Shown here in pieces: positions 16,647 to 24,462 of a DNA stretch of 41,182 nt (the stretch's first letter is position 1; the number at the start of each line of letters is the position of its first letter). Source of the DNA: a virus; the IMG/VR virus record IMGVR_UViG_3300005663_000753, positions 21,802-62,983 of that record; one strand, given 5' to 3'. The notes below the pieces were generated by a model. It ran no database searches. It saw only the letters and a program-made list of their open reading frames with translations, and was not told the origin of the DNA. Position numbers and translations under genes: made by a program.

Positions 16647-16993
16647 TAATTATTCTCCATCTTTTTTAAATAAACCTCGTAATGATGATTTTGTCCTGCT
16701 GCATCGTCTATATTAATTACCTGATACTTTACATTATTAAATATTACTATAGAGTCTAAACTAATATTAGCTGTAACTTTAAAGAATCCTAGATATGTGG
16801 CTAACTCAGATTTACCTTTAACACTAAACTCTATAGTTTGACCTAAATTTTGGATTAAACAGGGTTCCGATGCTTCAGTCTCTGCGATTGTCTCTGTAGG
16901 AACTCCGAATCTGTCTATATCTCCGCTATTGTATGTTCTAGAAAGTATAGTCGCTGTCTGAGTAAGTAAATCTGTAAAACTTTGGTCTGACAT
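16646..16993 (-). CDS. Head-tail joining (head-closure-like) protein
   Basis: A 115-residue beta-barrel-like protein. The pattern of an early ATILSRTY strand, RFGVPTETIAE, and late IVIFNNVKYQVINIDDA and HYEVYLKK strands is that of the phage head-tail adaptor/stopper family (SPP1 gp16, HK97 gp9-like). It would close the portal channel after packaging. Position between connector and gp10-like genes agrees. Confidence 0.7.
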   Translation of the reverse strand: MSDQSFTDLLTQTATILSRTYNSGDIDRFGVPTETIAETEASEPCLIQNLGQTIEFSVKGKSELATYLGFFKVTANISLDSIVIFNNVKYQVINIDDAAGQNHHYEVYLKKMENN

Positions 16994-17000
16994 AATATTC

Positions 17001-17585
17001 CTATTGAATTATTCCTGTTTTAAGTTGTCCGTCAAAGCCGAAATACATATCTCTAAGATAATATAACTCCATATCTAAACTATCTATAAACTGCTCTAGA
17101 TTACTGGCTACTGTTCCGTAAGTTTTAGAATACTTACCTATAGTTATTTTTTTAACTGATGCAGATACTACGGTAGGTTGAAATATTGCTAGATTTTTTA
17201 GGGTTAAGGTGCTTACTATAGCATCATTTATATAATTAGGAGTATAGGCATTTATAGTATATCCTACCACAACCTTATCAGAAAAACCTCCAGAGTACCA
17301 TAACATACCCGTGTCTTCATTAACTTTAACATTAGTGCCTATATTTATAGAAACTGTAGTAGACCCCACAACTAAGGAGTCTATACTCTTTATATCCCTA
17401 TCTCTAAGAGCAATCCAGGAAGTAGATTGACCTATAAATTCCCTATGTGTTCTAGTCGTGTCAGCAGCTTTTATTCCTAACATTGCCAGCATTTGAGCCA
17501 CAGCCCAGTTATAAACCGCATCTGGTATAGTATCTGCAGAAACACCTATAACAGCTGCTATATCGGATTTAGAAATTAAACTCAT
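17001..17585 (-). CDS. Head-tail connector (adaptor) protein, gp6/gp15-like
   Basis: A 194-residue protein with an N-terminal helix-rich part (SKSDIAAVIGVSADTIPDAV, then YNWAVAQMLAMLG) and a beta insertion containing LRDRDIKSIDSLVVG and LWYSGGFSDKVVVGY. These are typical of phage head-tail connector adaptors that dock beneath the portal. The ATG at 17585 is chosen because GGAGGAGAAGG lies just upstream and it overlaps the previous stop as TAATG. A TTG five codons earlier is less likely. Confidence 0.7.
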   Translation of the reverse strand: MSLISKSDIAAVIGVSADTIPDAVYNWAVAQMLAMLGIKAADTTRTHREFIGQSTSWIALRDRDIKSIDSLVVGSTTVSINIGTNVKVNEDTGMLWYSGGFSDKVVVGYTINAYTPNYINDAIVSTLTLKNLAIFQPTVVSASVKKITIGKYSKTYGTVASNLEQFIDSLDMELYYLRDMYFGFDGQLKTGIIQ

Positions 17586-18022
17586 TACCTTCTCCTCCAA
17601 GTATCAAGAAAAAAAGTTCTTAATCTTGTTTTATCTATATTTTTTAAAGTTTCAGATATTGTTCTTTTAAGGTCTTCTTTGGGTACATAAAAAATACCCG
17701 AAAAAATGTAAATTTTGTTAGTAACTACCTCTTTAACTGCCAGATTATCCTCGAATAAAATTGCTCCAAAAGTCTTAATCTTGCGAATAACCACCAAAGG
17801 CTTAGTTAAGTCCTTCTTAATATATGCACAAATTTTATCTAAATCTGCATTAAAAAGGCTATTGTTTATTACTATAATAAGATTACCCTCTTCAGGTTTA
17901 ATCCTAGATAAATCAACCCTTTCTCCAAGATGCTCCGACTCAATAGTGAGTGCTTTTTGGACAGTGGCTAATATAGCCTTATCTCCTACATTGTGTCTAC
18001 CGTATATCCAGGCTTTCAACAT
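17585..18022 (-). CDS. Nucleotidyltransferase-like protein lacking its NTP-binding start (uncertain)
   Basis: A 145-residue protein at the border between the sugar cassette and the connector genes. From about residue 50 it reads like the centre of a sugar-1-phosphate nucleotidyltransferase: NSLFNADLDKICAYIKK, then FGAILFEDN and NKIYIFSGIFYVPKEDLKR, which parallel the strand-helix-strand and IYVF landmarks of that fold. The usual N-terminal GGxGxRL loop is missing: instead there is WIYGRHNVGDKAI. It may be a shortened, diverged or non-catalytic relative. Assignment is a pattern judgement and could be wrong. It is coupled to the connector gene by TAATG. A conserved element (18033-18069) lies just before its SD (AAGGAGG). 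Confidence 0.35.
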   Translation of the reverse strand: MLKAWIYGRHNVGDKAILATVQKALTIESEHLGERVDLSRIKPEEGNLIIVINNSLFNADLDKICAYIKKDLTKPLVVIRKIKTFGAILFEDNLAVKEVVTNKIYIFSGIFYVPKEDLKRTISETLKNIDKTRLRTFFLDTWRRR

Positions 18023-18032
18023 AATATCCTCC

Positions 18033-18069
18033 TTACACTATTAAAAACGAATAAGTACTGTCCTAAAAT
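18033..18069 (-). promoter_or_regulatory. Conserved element copy A (putative promoter or module border)
   Basis: Read on the minus strand: ATTTTAGG, 11 bases, TCGTTTTTAAT, then AGTGTAA. The same 8-mer and 11-mer with the same 11-base spacing recur at 35723-35760. Here the element overlaps the end of the GT4 gene and leads straight into the SD of the next gene. It could be a phage-type late promoter. A recombination border is the alternative. Confidence 0.4.
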
Positions 18070-18911
18070 AGGTTATTTACAGTATTCCAAAATTTTATGT
18101 CCGATTGTGTTACAGCTTCTCTAAGTCCTTTAGTATCAAAGTAATATGAAAGTATACCTAAATTACCATTATGGATTAATTGGCAGCCACAAAGTAAAGC
18201 TTCTGCTGTAGTTCTGCTAAAAGATTCATATATATTAGGTAAATGAATGTAATATTTATACCTATTATACACCTCTGGTAAGCTTTCCATAGATATTCCC
18301 CCTTTAAATGTGGTATTACCCAGCCACTCTATAGCCTTAAGCCACTTATCGGACTGACAATAACCATAGAAATCTATCTTTTTAGGATTGTTTTTAGCGT
18401 AATTAATTACATTACCTATACCTTTACCCTCATGCAGAAATCCTACAAATAATATTTTATCCTCTCTCTCTGTATTTTTATTTTTGAATATGTCTGGTAC
18501 TGTTGGGGGTATGCATACATGTTTCTGTTCGGGAAAATGTTTTAGGTATATATCACGCTGTCCTGGAGACATATATATATTTAATATAGAATTTTTAAGT
18601 AGGTCAGGTGTTTGAAGACAGGTATTCATCCATCTGCCACAATCTTGAACTAAGCAAATATACTTTTTATCCCTCATAATATAATCTCTATTACGCAAAG
18701 ATAAATTAAAATTATTGCTAAGAATTATTAATTCTGAATCGTCAATATTTACTTTATTAACACTATCACAAAGTACTGGAGTTATATTGGCTATTAATTT
18801 TTTACCTCTCTTTATCAGTAAACTATCAGTTATTTCAGCACCTCCATAAGGATATTGCCACAAAGAAAAATCCGAAATCCAAAGTATCTTTTTTCTAATA
18901 AGTTTATTCAC
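18063..18911 (-). CDS. GT4-like glycosyltransferase
   Basis: A 282-residue GT-B glycosyltransferase. The C-terminal half has ILFVGFLHEGKGI (start of the donor-binding domain) and ESFSRTTAEALLCGCQLI, the Ex7E motif of family 4. An early GGAEIT segment matches the acceptor-domain glycine loop (YGGAE). It is shorter than the usual 350-400 residues. The start is a GTG inside AGTGAATAA, which overlaps the stop of the reductase gene, with GGAG 7 bases upstream. It would add a sugar from an NDP donor to a growing glycan. Donor and acceptor are unknown. Confidence 0.8.
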   Translation of the reverse strand: MNKLIRKKILWISDFSLWQYPYGGAEITDSLLIKRGKKLIANITPVLCDSVNKVNIDDSELIILSNNFNLSLRNRDYIMRDKKYICLVQDCGRWMNTCLQTPDLLKNSILNIYMSPGQRDIYLKHFPEQKHVCIPPTVPDIFKNKNTEREDKILFVGFLHEGKGIGNVINYAKNNPKKIDFYGYCQSDKWLKAIEWLGNTTFKGGISMESLPEVYNRYKYYIHLPNIYESFSRTTAEALLCGCQLIHNGNLGILSYYFDTKGLREAVTQSDIKFWNTVNNLF

Positions 18912-19758
18912 TGGTATTCTCCATAAAATATCTTAATTCTTCTAATTGTTTTTTGTAACATGGTATTTTCTGACCATACTTAATTGGTTTACTACACAGC
19001 AATGTTTTATTCTGCACTAACTCATCACAAGGTATTAGTTTAATATCGGACTTTAACCATAATTGTTGTATGAAAAATAATAACTCAAACTTACTTATAG
19101 AAAACATAGGTGCTAACTGATAGAGCCCCGTAATATTAGATAGCATTAACTCCTCTAATCTCTTAGCCAACTCTAGAGTAGTTACGCCATTCCAGAAAAC
19201 CTTTGTATACCCTTTTACTTCTCCACTCTGATTAAGAAACCAATTAAATAAACCAGTACCATTGCTCTTTAGTTCATCACCTATTATAGACATCCTAATA
19301 GTTAAGTCTTTTTTATTATTTATTTCCCCTTCTCTTTTAGTTACTGCATAAGCACCTGTGCCATCGGGTGTATCTGTATCCTTATACCAACCAGAACCCT
19401 CTCCAGAAAATACACAGTCTGTGCTTAAATGTATCACCCTAGTCTTAGGTTTAACTGTAATATATTCCAGAAAATGTGGGAAACATCCGTTTATTTCCTG
19501 AGCTAATTCTATATCTTCTTCGGATGCCTTAACTAATAGCCCCACGCAATTAATTAGGTAGTCGAACTTTTCTGTTAATACTATACCCCTAAGTGCTTCT
19601 ATATCAGAGAGTTGTGAAAAATCTAGTTTATAGTCAGGTTCTATCAGCTTACTATCTCTGGCTGTAGTTTTTATCTCATACTTATTTAAAGATTTAAGAT
19701 ACTTTACTATTGTATGCCCCGCCATACCAGAGGCTGCTAGGACTAGTATTTTCAACAT
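18904..19758 (-). CDS. RmlD-like NDP-sugar reductase (SDR)
   Basis: A 284-residue short-chain dehydrogenase with Rossmann start ILVLAASGMAGHTIVKYL, LINCVGLL, HLSTDCVFSGEGSGWY and the catalytic Y-x3-K in AYAVTKREGE. It closely follows the RmlD/sugar-nucleotide-binding pattern, including RMSIIGDEL and GLFNWFLNQSGEVKGYTKV. Proteins of this kind reduce 4-keto-6-deoxy NDP-sugars. With the adjacent 4,6-dehydratase and UDP-GlcNAc 2-epimerase it could form a three-enzyme route to a 2-acetamido-2,6-dideoxy-L-sugar (WbvB/WbvR/WbvD style). The product is inferred, not shown. Confidence 0.82.
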   Translation of the reverse strand: MLKILVLAASGMAGHTIVKYLKSLNKYEIKTTARDSKLIEPDYKLDFSQLSDIEALRGIVLTEKFDYLINCVGLLVKASEEDIELAQEINGCFPHFLEYITVKPKTRVIHLSTDCVFSGEGSGWYKDTDTPDGTGAYAVTKREGEINNKKDLTIRMSIIGDELKSNGTGLFNWFLNQSGEVKGYTKVFWNGVTTLELAKRLEELMLSNITGLYQLAPMFSISKFELLFFIQQLWLKSDIKLIPCDELVQNKTLLCSKPIKYGQKIPCYKKQLEELRYFMENTSE

Positions 19759-20735
19759 TTTAAAAATCCTCCCTTGTCCAGCATACTTCGTATCTCAGCT
19801 AAACTCATAAGTTTATCATTAGAGGTAAATTTTTTAAAAGTAACCTTCTTCCCAGAATAAATATCAGATGTATTGGGCATTACTATAAAATATTTATTAT
19901 TATACTCATAAGCTTTTGGAGCTTCATGTTCACTCAATAACATTTCATGTATTTTTTCGCCCTCTCTAATTCCAATAAGTTTAATCTTAGTATATTTGTT
20001 ACCGTAGTATTCAGCAAGAACTTTAGCTAAATCTGTAATCTTACAAGATGGCATATTCATAACAAATAAAGCCCCTGAAATATCACAAGTTGCTGCTGTA
20101 AATAATAATGAGACAGCCTCTGGTAGTGTTAAAAAATATCTAGTCATTTCTGGGGAAGTAACAGGTATAATATTATCCCTTTTAATTTTATCTATAAATA
20201 AAGGAACAACACTCCCATTTGACCCTAGAGCATTACCACCTCTAATAACTATAAACTTTGTAGTATCAGAATTTCTACCAGCCTCTTGTATTATGTGTTC
20301 TCCTAGAGCTTTAGTAATTCCGTATACATTGAATGGTTGACACGCCTTATCAGTAGATACATCAATTACTTTATCAACTTTATTTTTTAAAGCAGCCTCT
20401 ACTATATTTTGAGTTCCAATTATATTAGTTTTAATAGCTTCATCTGATTGTTCTTCACAAATAGGTACATGCTTTAGTGCTGCTAGATGGAATATAAAGT
20501 CAACTCCTTTGCAAGCTTTATCTACAGATTTAAAGTCTCTCACATCTCCTATAATATATTTTAGTCGTGAGTTATTATTAAACAACCGCTTCGATTTAAC
20601 CTGAGCATACTCGCCTCTCGAAAACATCCTTATTTCCTTAGGTCGAAATTCTAGTAGCTGTTTAGTAAGTTCTGTGCCCCATGAACCCGTAGAACCAGAT
20701 ATAAATATAGTTTTATTTTTGAAAAGTTTTTTCAT
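19752..20735 (-). CDS. NDP-GlcNAc 4,6-dehydratase-like SDR (PseB/CapE family)
   Basis: A 327-residue extended SDR. It shows TIFISGSTGSWGTELTKQLL (cofactor loop), YIIGDVRD, FIFHLAALKHVPICE, VSTDKACQPFNVYGITKALG with catalytic Tyr-x3-Lys, and the family's EMTRYFLTLPEAV and IGIREGEKIHEMLLSEHE. This is the Polysacc_synt_2 family (PseB, CapE, FlaA1), which converts UDP-GlcNAc to a 4-keto-6-deoxy sugar, often with C5 inversion. ATG at 20735 is chosen, with GGGAG 10 bases upstream. A GTG three codons earlier is too close to that SD. The gene overlaps the end of the kinase-like gene by 23 bases and the start of the reductase by 7. Confidence 0.85.
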   Translation of the reverse strand: MKKLFKNKTIFISGSTGSWGTELTKQLLEFRPKEIRMFSRGEYAQVKSKRLFNNNSRLKYIIGDVRDFKSVDKACKGVDFIFHLAALKHVPICEEQSDEAIKTNIIGTQNIVEAALKNKVDKVIDVSTDKACQPFNVYGITKALGEHIIQEAGRNSDTTKFIVIRGGNALGSNGSVVPLFIDKIKRDNIIPVTSPEMTRYFLTLPEAVSLLFTAATCDISGALFVMNMPSCKITDLAKVLAEYYGNKYTKIKLIGIREGEKIHEMLLSEHEAPKAYEYNNKYFIVMPNTSDIYSGKKVTFKKFTSNDKLMSLAEIRSMLDKGGFLKC

Positions 20736-21363
20736 CTGCTTCACACTCCCAAGGTATAATCAAATCAGCATATTTTTTACTTTGGCGAACACATGCTGCC
20801 TCTCGCTCAACTACAAATTTTCTAAATTTATTATCTGGATTTTCCTTACCTCTACCTTTTCTAAATTGGTAAGTATCCGAAGTAGTACCATCTAAGTAAA
20901 CCCTATAATCTGCATCTGCATAACAGGCATATAAACCCTCAATTATTAGAATATCTATATTTCTACCTGAGCTTATGCTATACTCTATAGAGTTTAAAAA
21001 TTTATGAATTCGCTGTATGTATAATTTTCGTTTTCCTGCCCTAAAATCAGAAAATATTTTATTAATTTTATCCCAACTTATTTCCTCTTTGCCTATAATC
21101 TTAGTTTTCCTTCGCACCTCATTGCGATTTCCCCAAAATGTAGAATAAAAGTCATCTATATGTATTATTTTTATATGTAAATTAGCTTGGTAAAAAAGAT
21201 ACTCTTGCACAAGGGCTGCTACCTCACTCTTACCCACTCCACTGATTGCACCAATAGCGAGTATAACTTTAGATTTACCCTTGTAGAATTTTAAAAATTC
21301 AGGTAAAATTAACTTGGCTTTAGTGTAGTGCAAACTTGTAAAAATAAGTCTATCCCCGACCAT
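20713..21363 (-). CDS. Uridine-kinase-like P-loop protein
   Basis: A 216-residue P-loop kinase. Walker A is GAISGVGKSE, followed by IIHIDDFYSTFW (the DDFY substrate motif of uridine kinase/phosphoribulokinase) and DILIIEGLYACYADADYRVY, the Walker B strand with the EG signature. The C-terminal RDRxxR-like lid region is FRKGRG...FRKFVVEREAACVRQSKKYAD. The substrate could be a nucleoside or a sugar/nucleotide precursor for the cassette. Phosphorylation feeding the CTP or UDP pool is one possibility. GGAG lies 8 bases upstream of the ATG, and the start overlaps the end of a small zinc-ribbon gene. Confidence 0.75.
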   Translation of the reverse strand: MVGDRLIFTSLHYTKAKLILPEFLKFYKGKSKVILAIGAISGVGKSEVAALVQEYLFYQANLHIKIIHIDDFYSTFWGNRNEVRRKTKIIGKEEISWDKINKIFSDFRAGKRKLYIQRIHKFLNSIEYSISSGRNIDILIIEGLYACYADADYRVYLDGTTSDTYQFRKGRGKENPDNKFRKFVVEREAACVRQSKKYADLIIPWECEADEKTFQK

Positions 21364-21511
21364 CTGCTATCTCCAATATGGTTTTATCTAGTTTAGGGTC
21401 AAAATAATAATCTATTCTTATTCCACAAGGACAGACTACGGTTGCATCTTCCATCACTGTTTTAATATCAATCCTTCTACCACACCTGCAGGTTCCAAAT
21501 AATTTAGACAT
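21350..21511 (-). CDS. Small zinc-ribbon protein, 53 aa
   Basis: Begins MSKLFGTCRCGRRIDIKTVM and contains CPCG about 20 residues later, so two CxC knuckles could hold one metal ion. AGGAG lies 4 bases before the ATG, and its end overlaps the start of the kinase-like gene by 14 bases, arguing for coupled expression. It resembles other tiny cysteine-rich proteins scattered in this phage. Role unknown: an RNA-binding translational regulator or a partner of the kinase are both possible. Confidence 0.65.
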   Translation of the reverse strand: MSKLFGTCRCGRRIDIKTVMEDATVVCPCGIRIDYYFDPKLDKTILEIADGRG

Positions 21512-21518
21512 TTTTCTC

Positions 21519-22586
21519 CTATTTAGATAGTAATAACTTAGTAACTATAGAGCTAGTAGGTTTTAGATATTCTGTAGGAATCCCTTCTAACTCTAACTTT
21601 AATACAGTATCTACTCCTCGTAGTATATCTTTTGTGCCAGTTCCGCATAAAACCATTTGAGACACTTCCAGTAATTCAGTTCTCTCAGTTTCATCCCGTA
21701 TAACAACACATTTAGTATTTAACATAGCAGCCTCTTCACACTCTCCACCAGAATCACTAATAATTAAGTCTGAGTAATACATTAAACTTAAAAATTTGGA
21801 ATACTTTAAAGGCTCACACAACAATATTCCTTTATCTTCAAATAGACTTTCTATATTCTTATTGTTTAGTTTAGCAGCTAAAGACGGATGTGTACTTAAT
21901 ATAATTGTATACTTTTTAGATAGTACTTTTAATGCATTGGTTACAGACTGTAGCTTAGAATAACTATTTATTGTTTCATGTCTATGCAAAGTCATTAGAA
22001 TATAAGGCTGCTTAATTTCTCTGGGTACAGATATGTCAAAGTAAGTTTTAACAACCTCCCCTAAAGGATTTCCAGTTACTATTATATCCCTGGGATTATA
22101 CCCCTCAAATAGCAAGTTCTCTCGGCTCCTTTGACTGTAGCATAGTAACTTATATGCCATAGAGTCTACACATTTTCTATTAATCTCTTCAAGAATATCT
22201 TTGCCAGCCCTATTACCACTTTCATTATGGTATATCCTGAACCCCATTCTCTTAGCCACAAAAGCCGATGCAAACGCACCATTAACATCACCCAACAAAT
22301 TTATTACTGTGTTACTAGTGTTATATTTAGTAAGGATTATTTCTATATTGTTCATACAACTGCCGATAAAATCATAGTTGTTTAGCTTTTCGACTATGTT
22401 AAATATATAATCTGGGGTTCGCAAACATAAGTCTTTTAAAACTATACTATATAAGTTTTTATCATAGTTCTGACCTGTGTATATAATTGTATGCTCTGTA
22501 CCAATTAATGAATCTAGTTTTTTGAGTATTAAACTTTGTCTTATTAACTCAGGTCTGGAACTTAAAATACTTATTACTTTACCCAT
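21519..22586 (-). CDS. Non-hydrolysing UDP-GlcNAc 2-epimerase-like protein
   Basis: A 355-residue GT-B-fold epimerase of the WecB/WbjD family. Landmarks are SILSSRPELIRQSLILKKL, INLLGDVNGAFASAFVAKR, HNESGNRAGKDILEEINRKC (the usual H-E-A-G-x-R segment has Ser in place of Ala), LMTLHRHETIN and ISDSGGECEEA. It would epimerise C2 of a UDP-HexNAc. Next to the dehydratase and RmlD-like reductase it could make the final step of a UDP-N-acetyl-6-deoxy-L-hexosamine route. On its own it would make UDP-ManNAc. An SD lies inside the end of the upstream gene. Confidence 0.85.
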   Translation of the reverse strand: MGKVISILSSRPELIRQSLILKKLDSLIGTEHTIIYTGQNYDKNLYSIVLKDLCLRTPDYIFNIVEKLNNYDFIGSCMNNIEIILTKYNTSNTVINLLGDVNGAFASAFVAKRMGFRIYHNESGNRAGKDILEEINRKCVDSMAYKLLCYSQRSRENLLFEGYNPRDIIVTGNPLGEVVKTYFDISVPREIKQPYILMTLHRHETINSYSKLQSVTNALKVLSKKYTIILSTHPSLAAKLNNKNIESLFEDKGILLCEPLKYSKFLSLMYYSDLIISDSGGECEEAAMLNTKCVVIRDETERTELLEVSQMVLCGTGTKDILRGVDTVLKLELEGIPTEYLKPTSSIVTKLLLSK

Positions 22587-23623
22587 TCAAATCTCTCCTT
22601 TAATTCCTGTTTTAATGCTGTATCTACTGGGCATTCTATCAACTTCTCAAACATTAAGTCATATATAAAACCATAGTATTTGTTCTCTGGTCTAAAATAA
22701 CTTACTTGTAATAGTTTTCTCGCCATTCCATTATCCCAATCAATAAACTTACACGCTACTGCAGTAGTGGAGTTCTCTGGGTCTATATGGACTCTAGCAT
22801 CCTCAGCAAAGTAAATTCTATTCCTATTCTCTGCTGGTAACTTTTTAGTTAGTATGTAGTTAAACATATCTGAAATATTAATATAAGGAAATTCATTAAA
22901 AGTTTTTCTAGTATTATCTTTGATAAATCCAGTAGTTAAACAGTTGGGGGGTCTGCATAGCTTATCTATTTCCAAGAAGTTATCATGGTCTGAGAAAATA
23001 TAGAATATAGAATCAGGAGCATCGAAATCGATATAATCAAGATTTAATTTTATCCTTTCTATAGCTACTTTTAAACTTTCTCCAGTAGCTAATGCTTGAT
23101 GGTACTGGAGGTTTTTTATAAAATAAAATTCATTTACATCTACATCCTTCTGCGCAGCCTGAATGTATCGTTTATTACGAGAATAGAATGCATTATTTTC
23201 AGTAGTATTAGTTAAAAGTATTTTAGTAAATTCTTTGGTTGCTTTAAACTCATCTGCTTTGTGTAAACCACAATCTAGTGAAGTTGATTTACAGATATAG
23301 TTATCAGCGCAAATTGTTAAATAAAACCAAGAAGCATTGTTTATATACACAATCCAACCCTTATCATATAGTTTTTTGAGTAACAATCTATGCTTCCAAG
23401 GATAGTCTATTATCCCATCTGTCTTATACCTATAGTGAGTATGATAAGCTATACCACCTGGAACTAAATCAGATGGCATCTTACCTGTAAGTAAAGATAC
23501 TACAGAAGTAGTGGTAAAGCAATTACTTATCTGGGTTAGCTTAGTGAACCCTTTACCATCAAAGTAGTTATCTAATAGACTCCCATATGGAACTGAATCA
23601 TTCAAAATAAAAAATATCTTCAT
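22574..23623 (-). CDS. Alkaline-phosphatase-superfamily protein (sulfatase/phosphotransferase-like)
   Basis: A 349-residue soluble protein. It shows FFILNDSVPYGSL with a metal-ligand Asp (residue 9), CFTTTSVVSLLTGKMPSD with candidate nucleophile threonines 37-39 at the site used by sulfatases and phosphoethanolamine/phosphoglycerol transferases, and FYIFSDHDNF with a metal-binding Asp-His pair (212-213). A Thr nucleophile, not Cys, argues for a transferase or phosphoesterase over a sulfatase. No signal peptide or membrane helix is visible, so it is probably cytoplasmic. In this cassette it is a candidate for moving a phosphoryl or phosphonoyl group, such as HEP, onto a sugar. That role is inference. 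TAATG couples it to the upstream SDR. Confidence 0.6.
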   Translation of the reverse strand: MKIFFILNDSVPYGSLLDNYFDGKGFTKLTQISNCFTTTSVVSLLTGKMPSDLVPGGIAYHTHYRYKTDGIIDYPWKHRLLLKKLYDKGWIVYINNASWFYLTICADNYICKSTSLDCGLHKADEFKATKEFTKILLTNTTENNAFYSRNKRYIQAAQKDVDVNEFYFIKNLQYHQALATGESLKVAIERIKLNLDYIDFDAPDSIFYIFSDHDNFLEIDKLCRPPNCLTTGFIKDNTRKTFNEFPYINISDMFNYILTKKLPAENRNRIYFAEDARVHIDPENSTTAVACKFIDWDNGMARKLLQVSYFRPENKYYGFIYDLMFEKLIECPVDTALKQELKERFEWVK

Positions 23624-24462
23624 TATAATCCTTTAATATACTCAGTTACACTTAGAGTAGGTTTCCAGCCCTTAGCTCGTAGCTTAGAATTCTTTAATAA
23701 AATATAACCTACTTCTGGGTTTGATTTACCAAACTTATAGTCCACACCTGACAATTTAATTAAGTCTAGAGTTCTGTGCGCCTTAGAATTACTTACTTGA
23801 AAAATATCTTTATCTTTAACAGTAACTAAAGCTTTAACTACATCTTTAACATAGATATAATCTCTATAGTCCTGACCTTTATTATATACAGTCATGGTCT
23901 TTCCATTCTTCTTACGGTATTCTATAACTCCAATAAGCCCCATTTTTCTACTGCCATTTTGCCTCTCGCCAAATACATTACCAAATCTAAAGATAGTATA
24001 ATTTTTACAGTGTTTTTTGATATGTAATTCATTCAGCCATTTAGAACAGCCATATGTACTTATAGGGCTGAACTTAGATTTTTCTGTAACTAACCTTTGA
24101 TTACCATACACAGCACAGCTAGAAGAAAATACTATTCTACCATTTGGTTTAAGTAATTTCACTACAGCTCTGGTAGAGTCTATATTATCAATAGCTTCTT
24201 CGTCTCCGACTGCCCTGGTATTAGCTTTAGCTGCTAGATGATATATCGTATCAAAGAAGGGGTTAACTAAATCTTCGTGTACATCCTGTACTCTCACAGG
24301 AAGAAAAAACGCCAGACTCCGAAATACCTTTTTAATATTCCTCCAATTACCTGTAGATAAATCATCTATAACATAAACCTCATTTAATGGATTTTTTACC
24401 AGTTCTTCTACTAGGTGTGAACCTATAAATCCAGCTCCGCCTGTAACTAATATTTTATTCAT
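23623..24462 (-). CDS. GalE-like NDP-sugar epimerase/dehydratase (SDR)
   Basis: A 279-residue extended SDR with ILVTGGAGFIGSHLVEELVK, VYVIDDLSTGNWRNIKKV, TIYHLAAKANTRAV, VFSSSCAVYGNQ and catalytic Tyr-x3-Lys in TYGCSKWLNE. Later landmarks are FRFGNVFGERQN and QDYRDYIYVKDVVKAL. These fit UDP-glucose/GlcNAc 4-epimerase relatives, slightly shorter than typical GalE (about 310-340). It would supply one of the NDP-sugars used by the neighbouring glycosyltransferases. The exact substrate cannot be read from the sequence. Confidence 0.82.
   Translation of the reverse strand: MNKILVTGGAGFIGSHLVEELVKNPLNEVYVIDDLSTGNWRNIKKVFRSLAFFLPVRVQDVHEDLVNPFFDTIYHLAAKANTRAVGDEEAIDNIDSTRAVVKLLKPNGRIVFSSSCAVYGNQRLVTEKSKFSPISTYGCSKWLNELHIKKHCKNYTIFRFGNVFGERQNGSRKMGLIGVIEYRKKNGKTMTVYNKGQDYRDYIYVKDVVKALVTVKDKDIFQVSNSKAHRTLDLIKLSGVDYKFGKSNPEVGYILLKNSKLRAKGWKPTLSVTEYIKGL

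Noticed and set aside
22574-23623. Sulfatase with formylglycine active site
   Set aside because: The C/S-x-P-x-R maturation motif is absent; the site reads CFTTTSVVS, with threonines in the nucleophile region.
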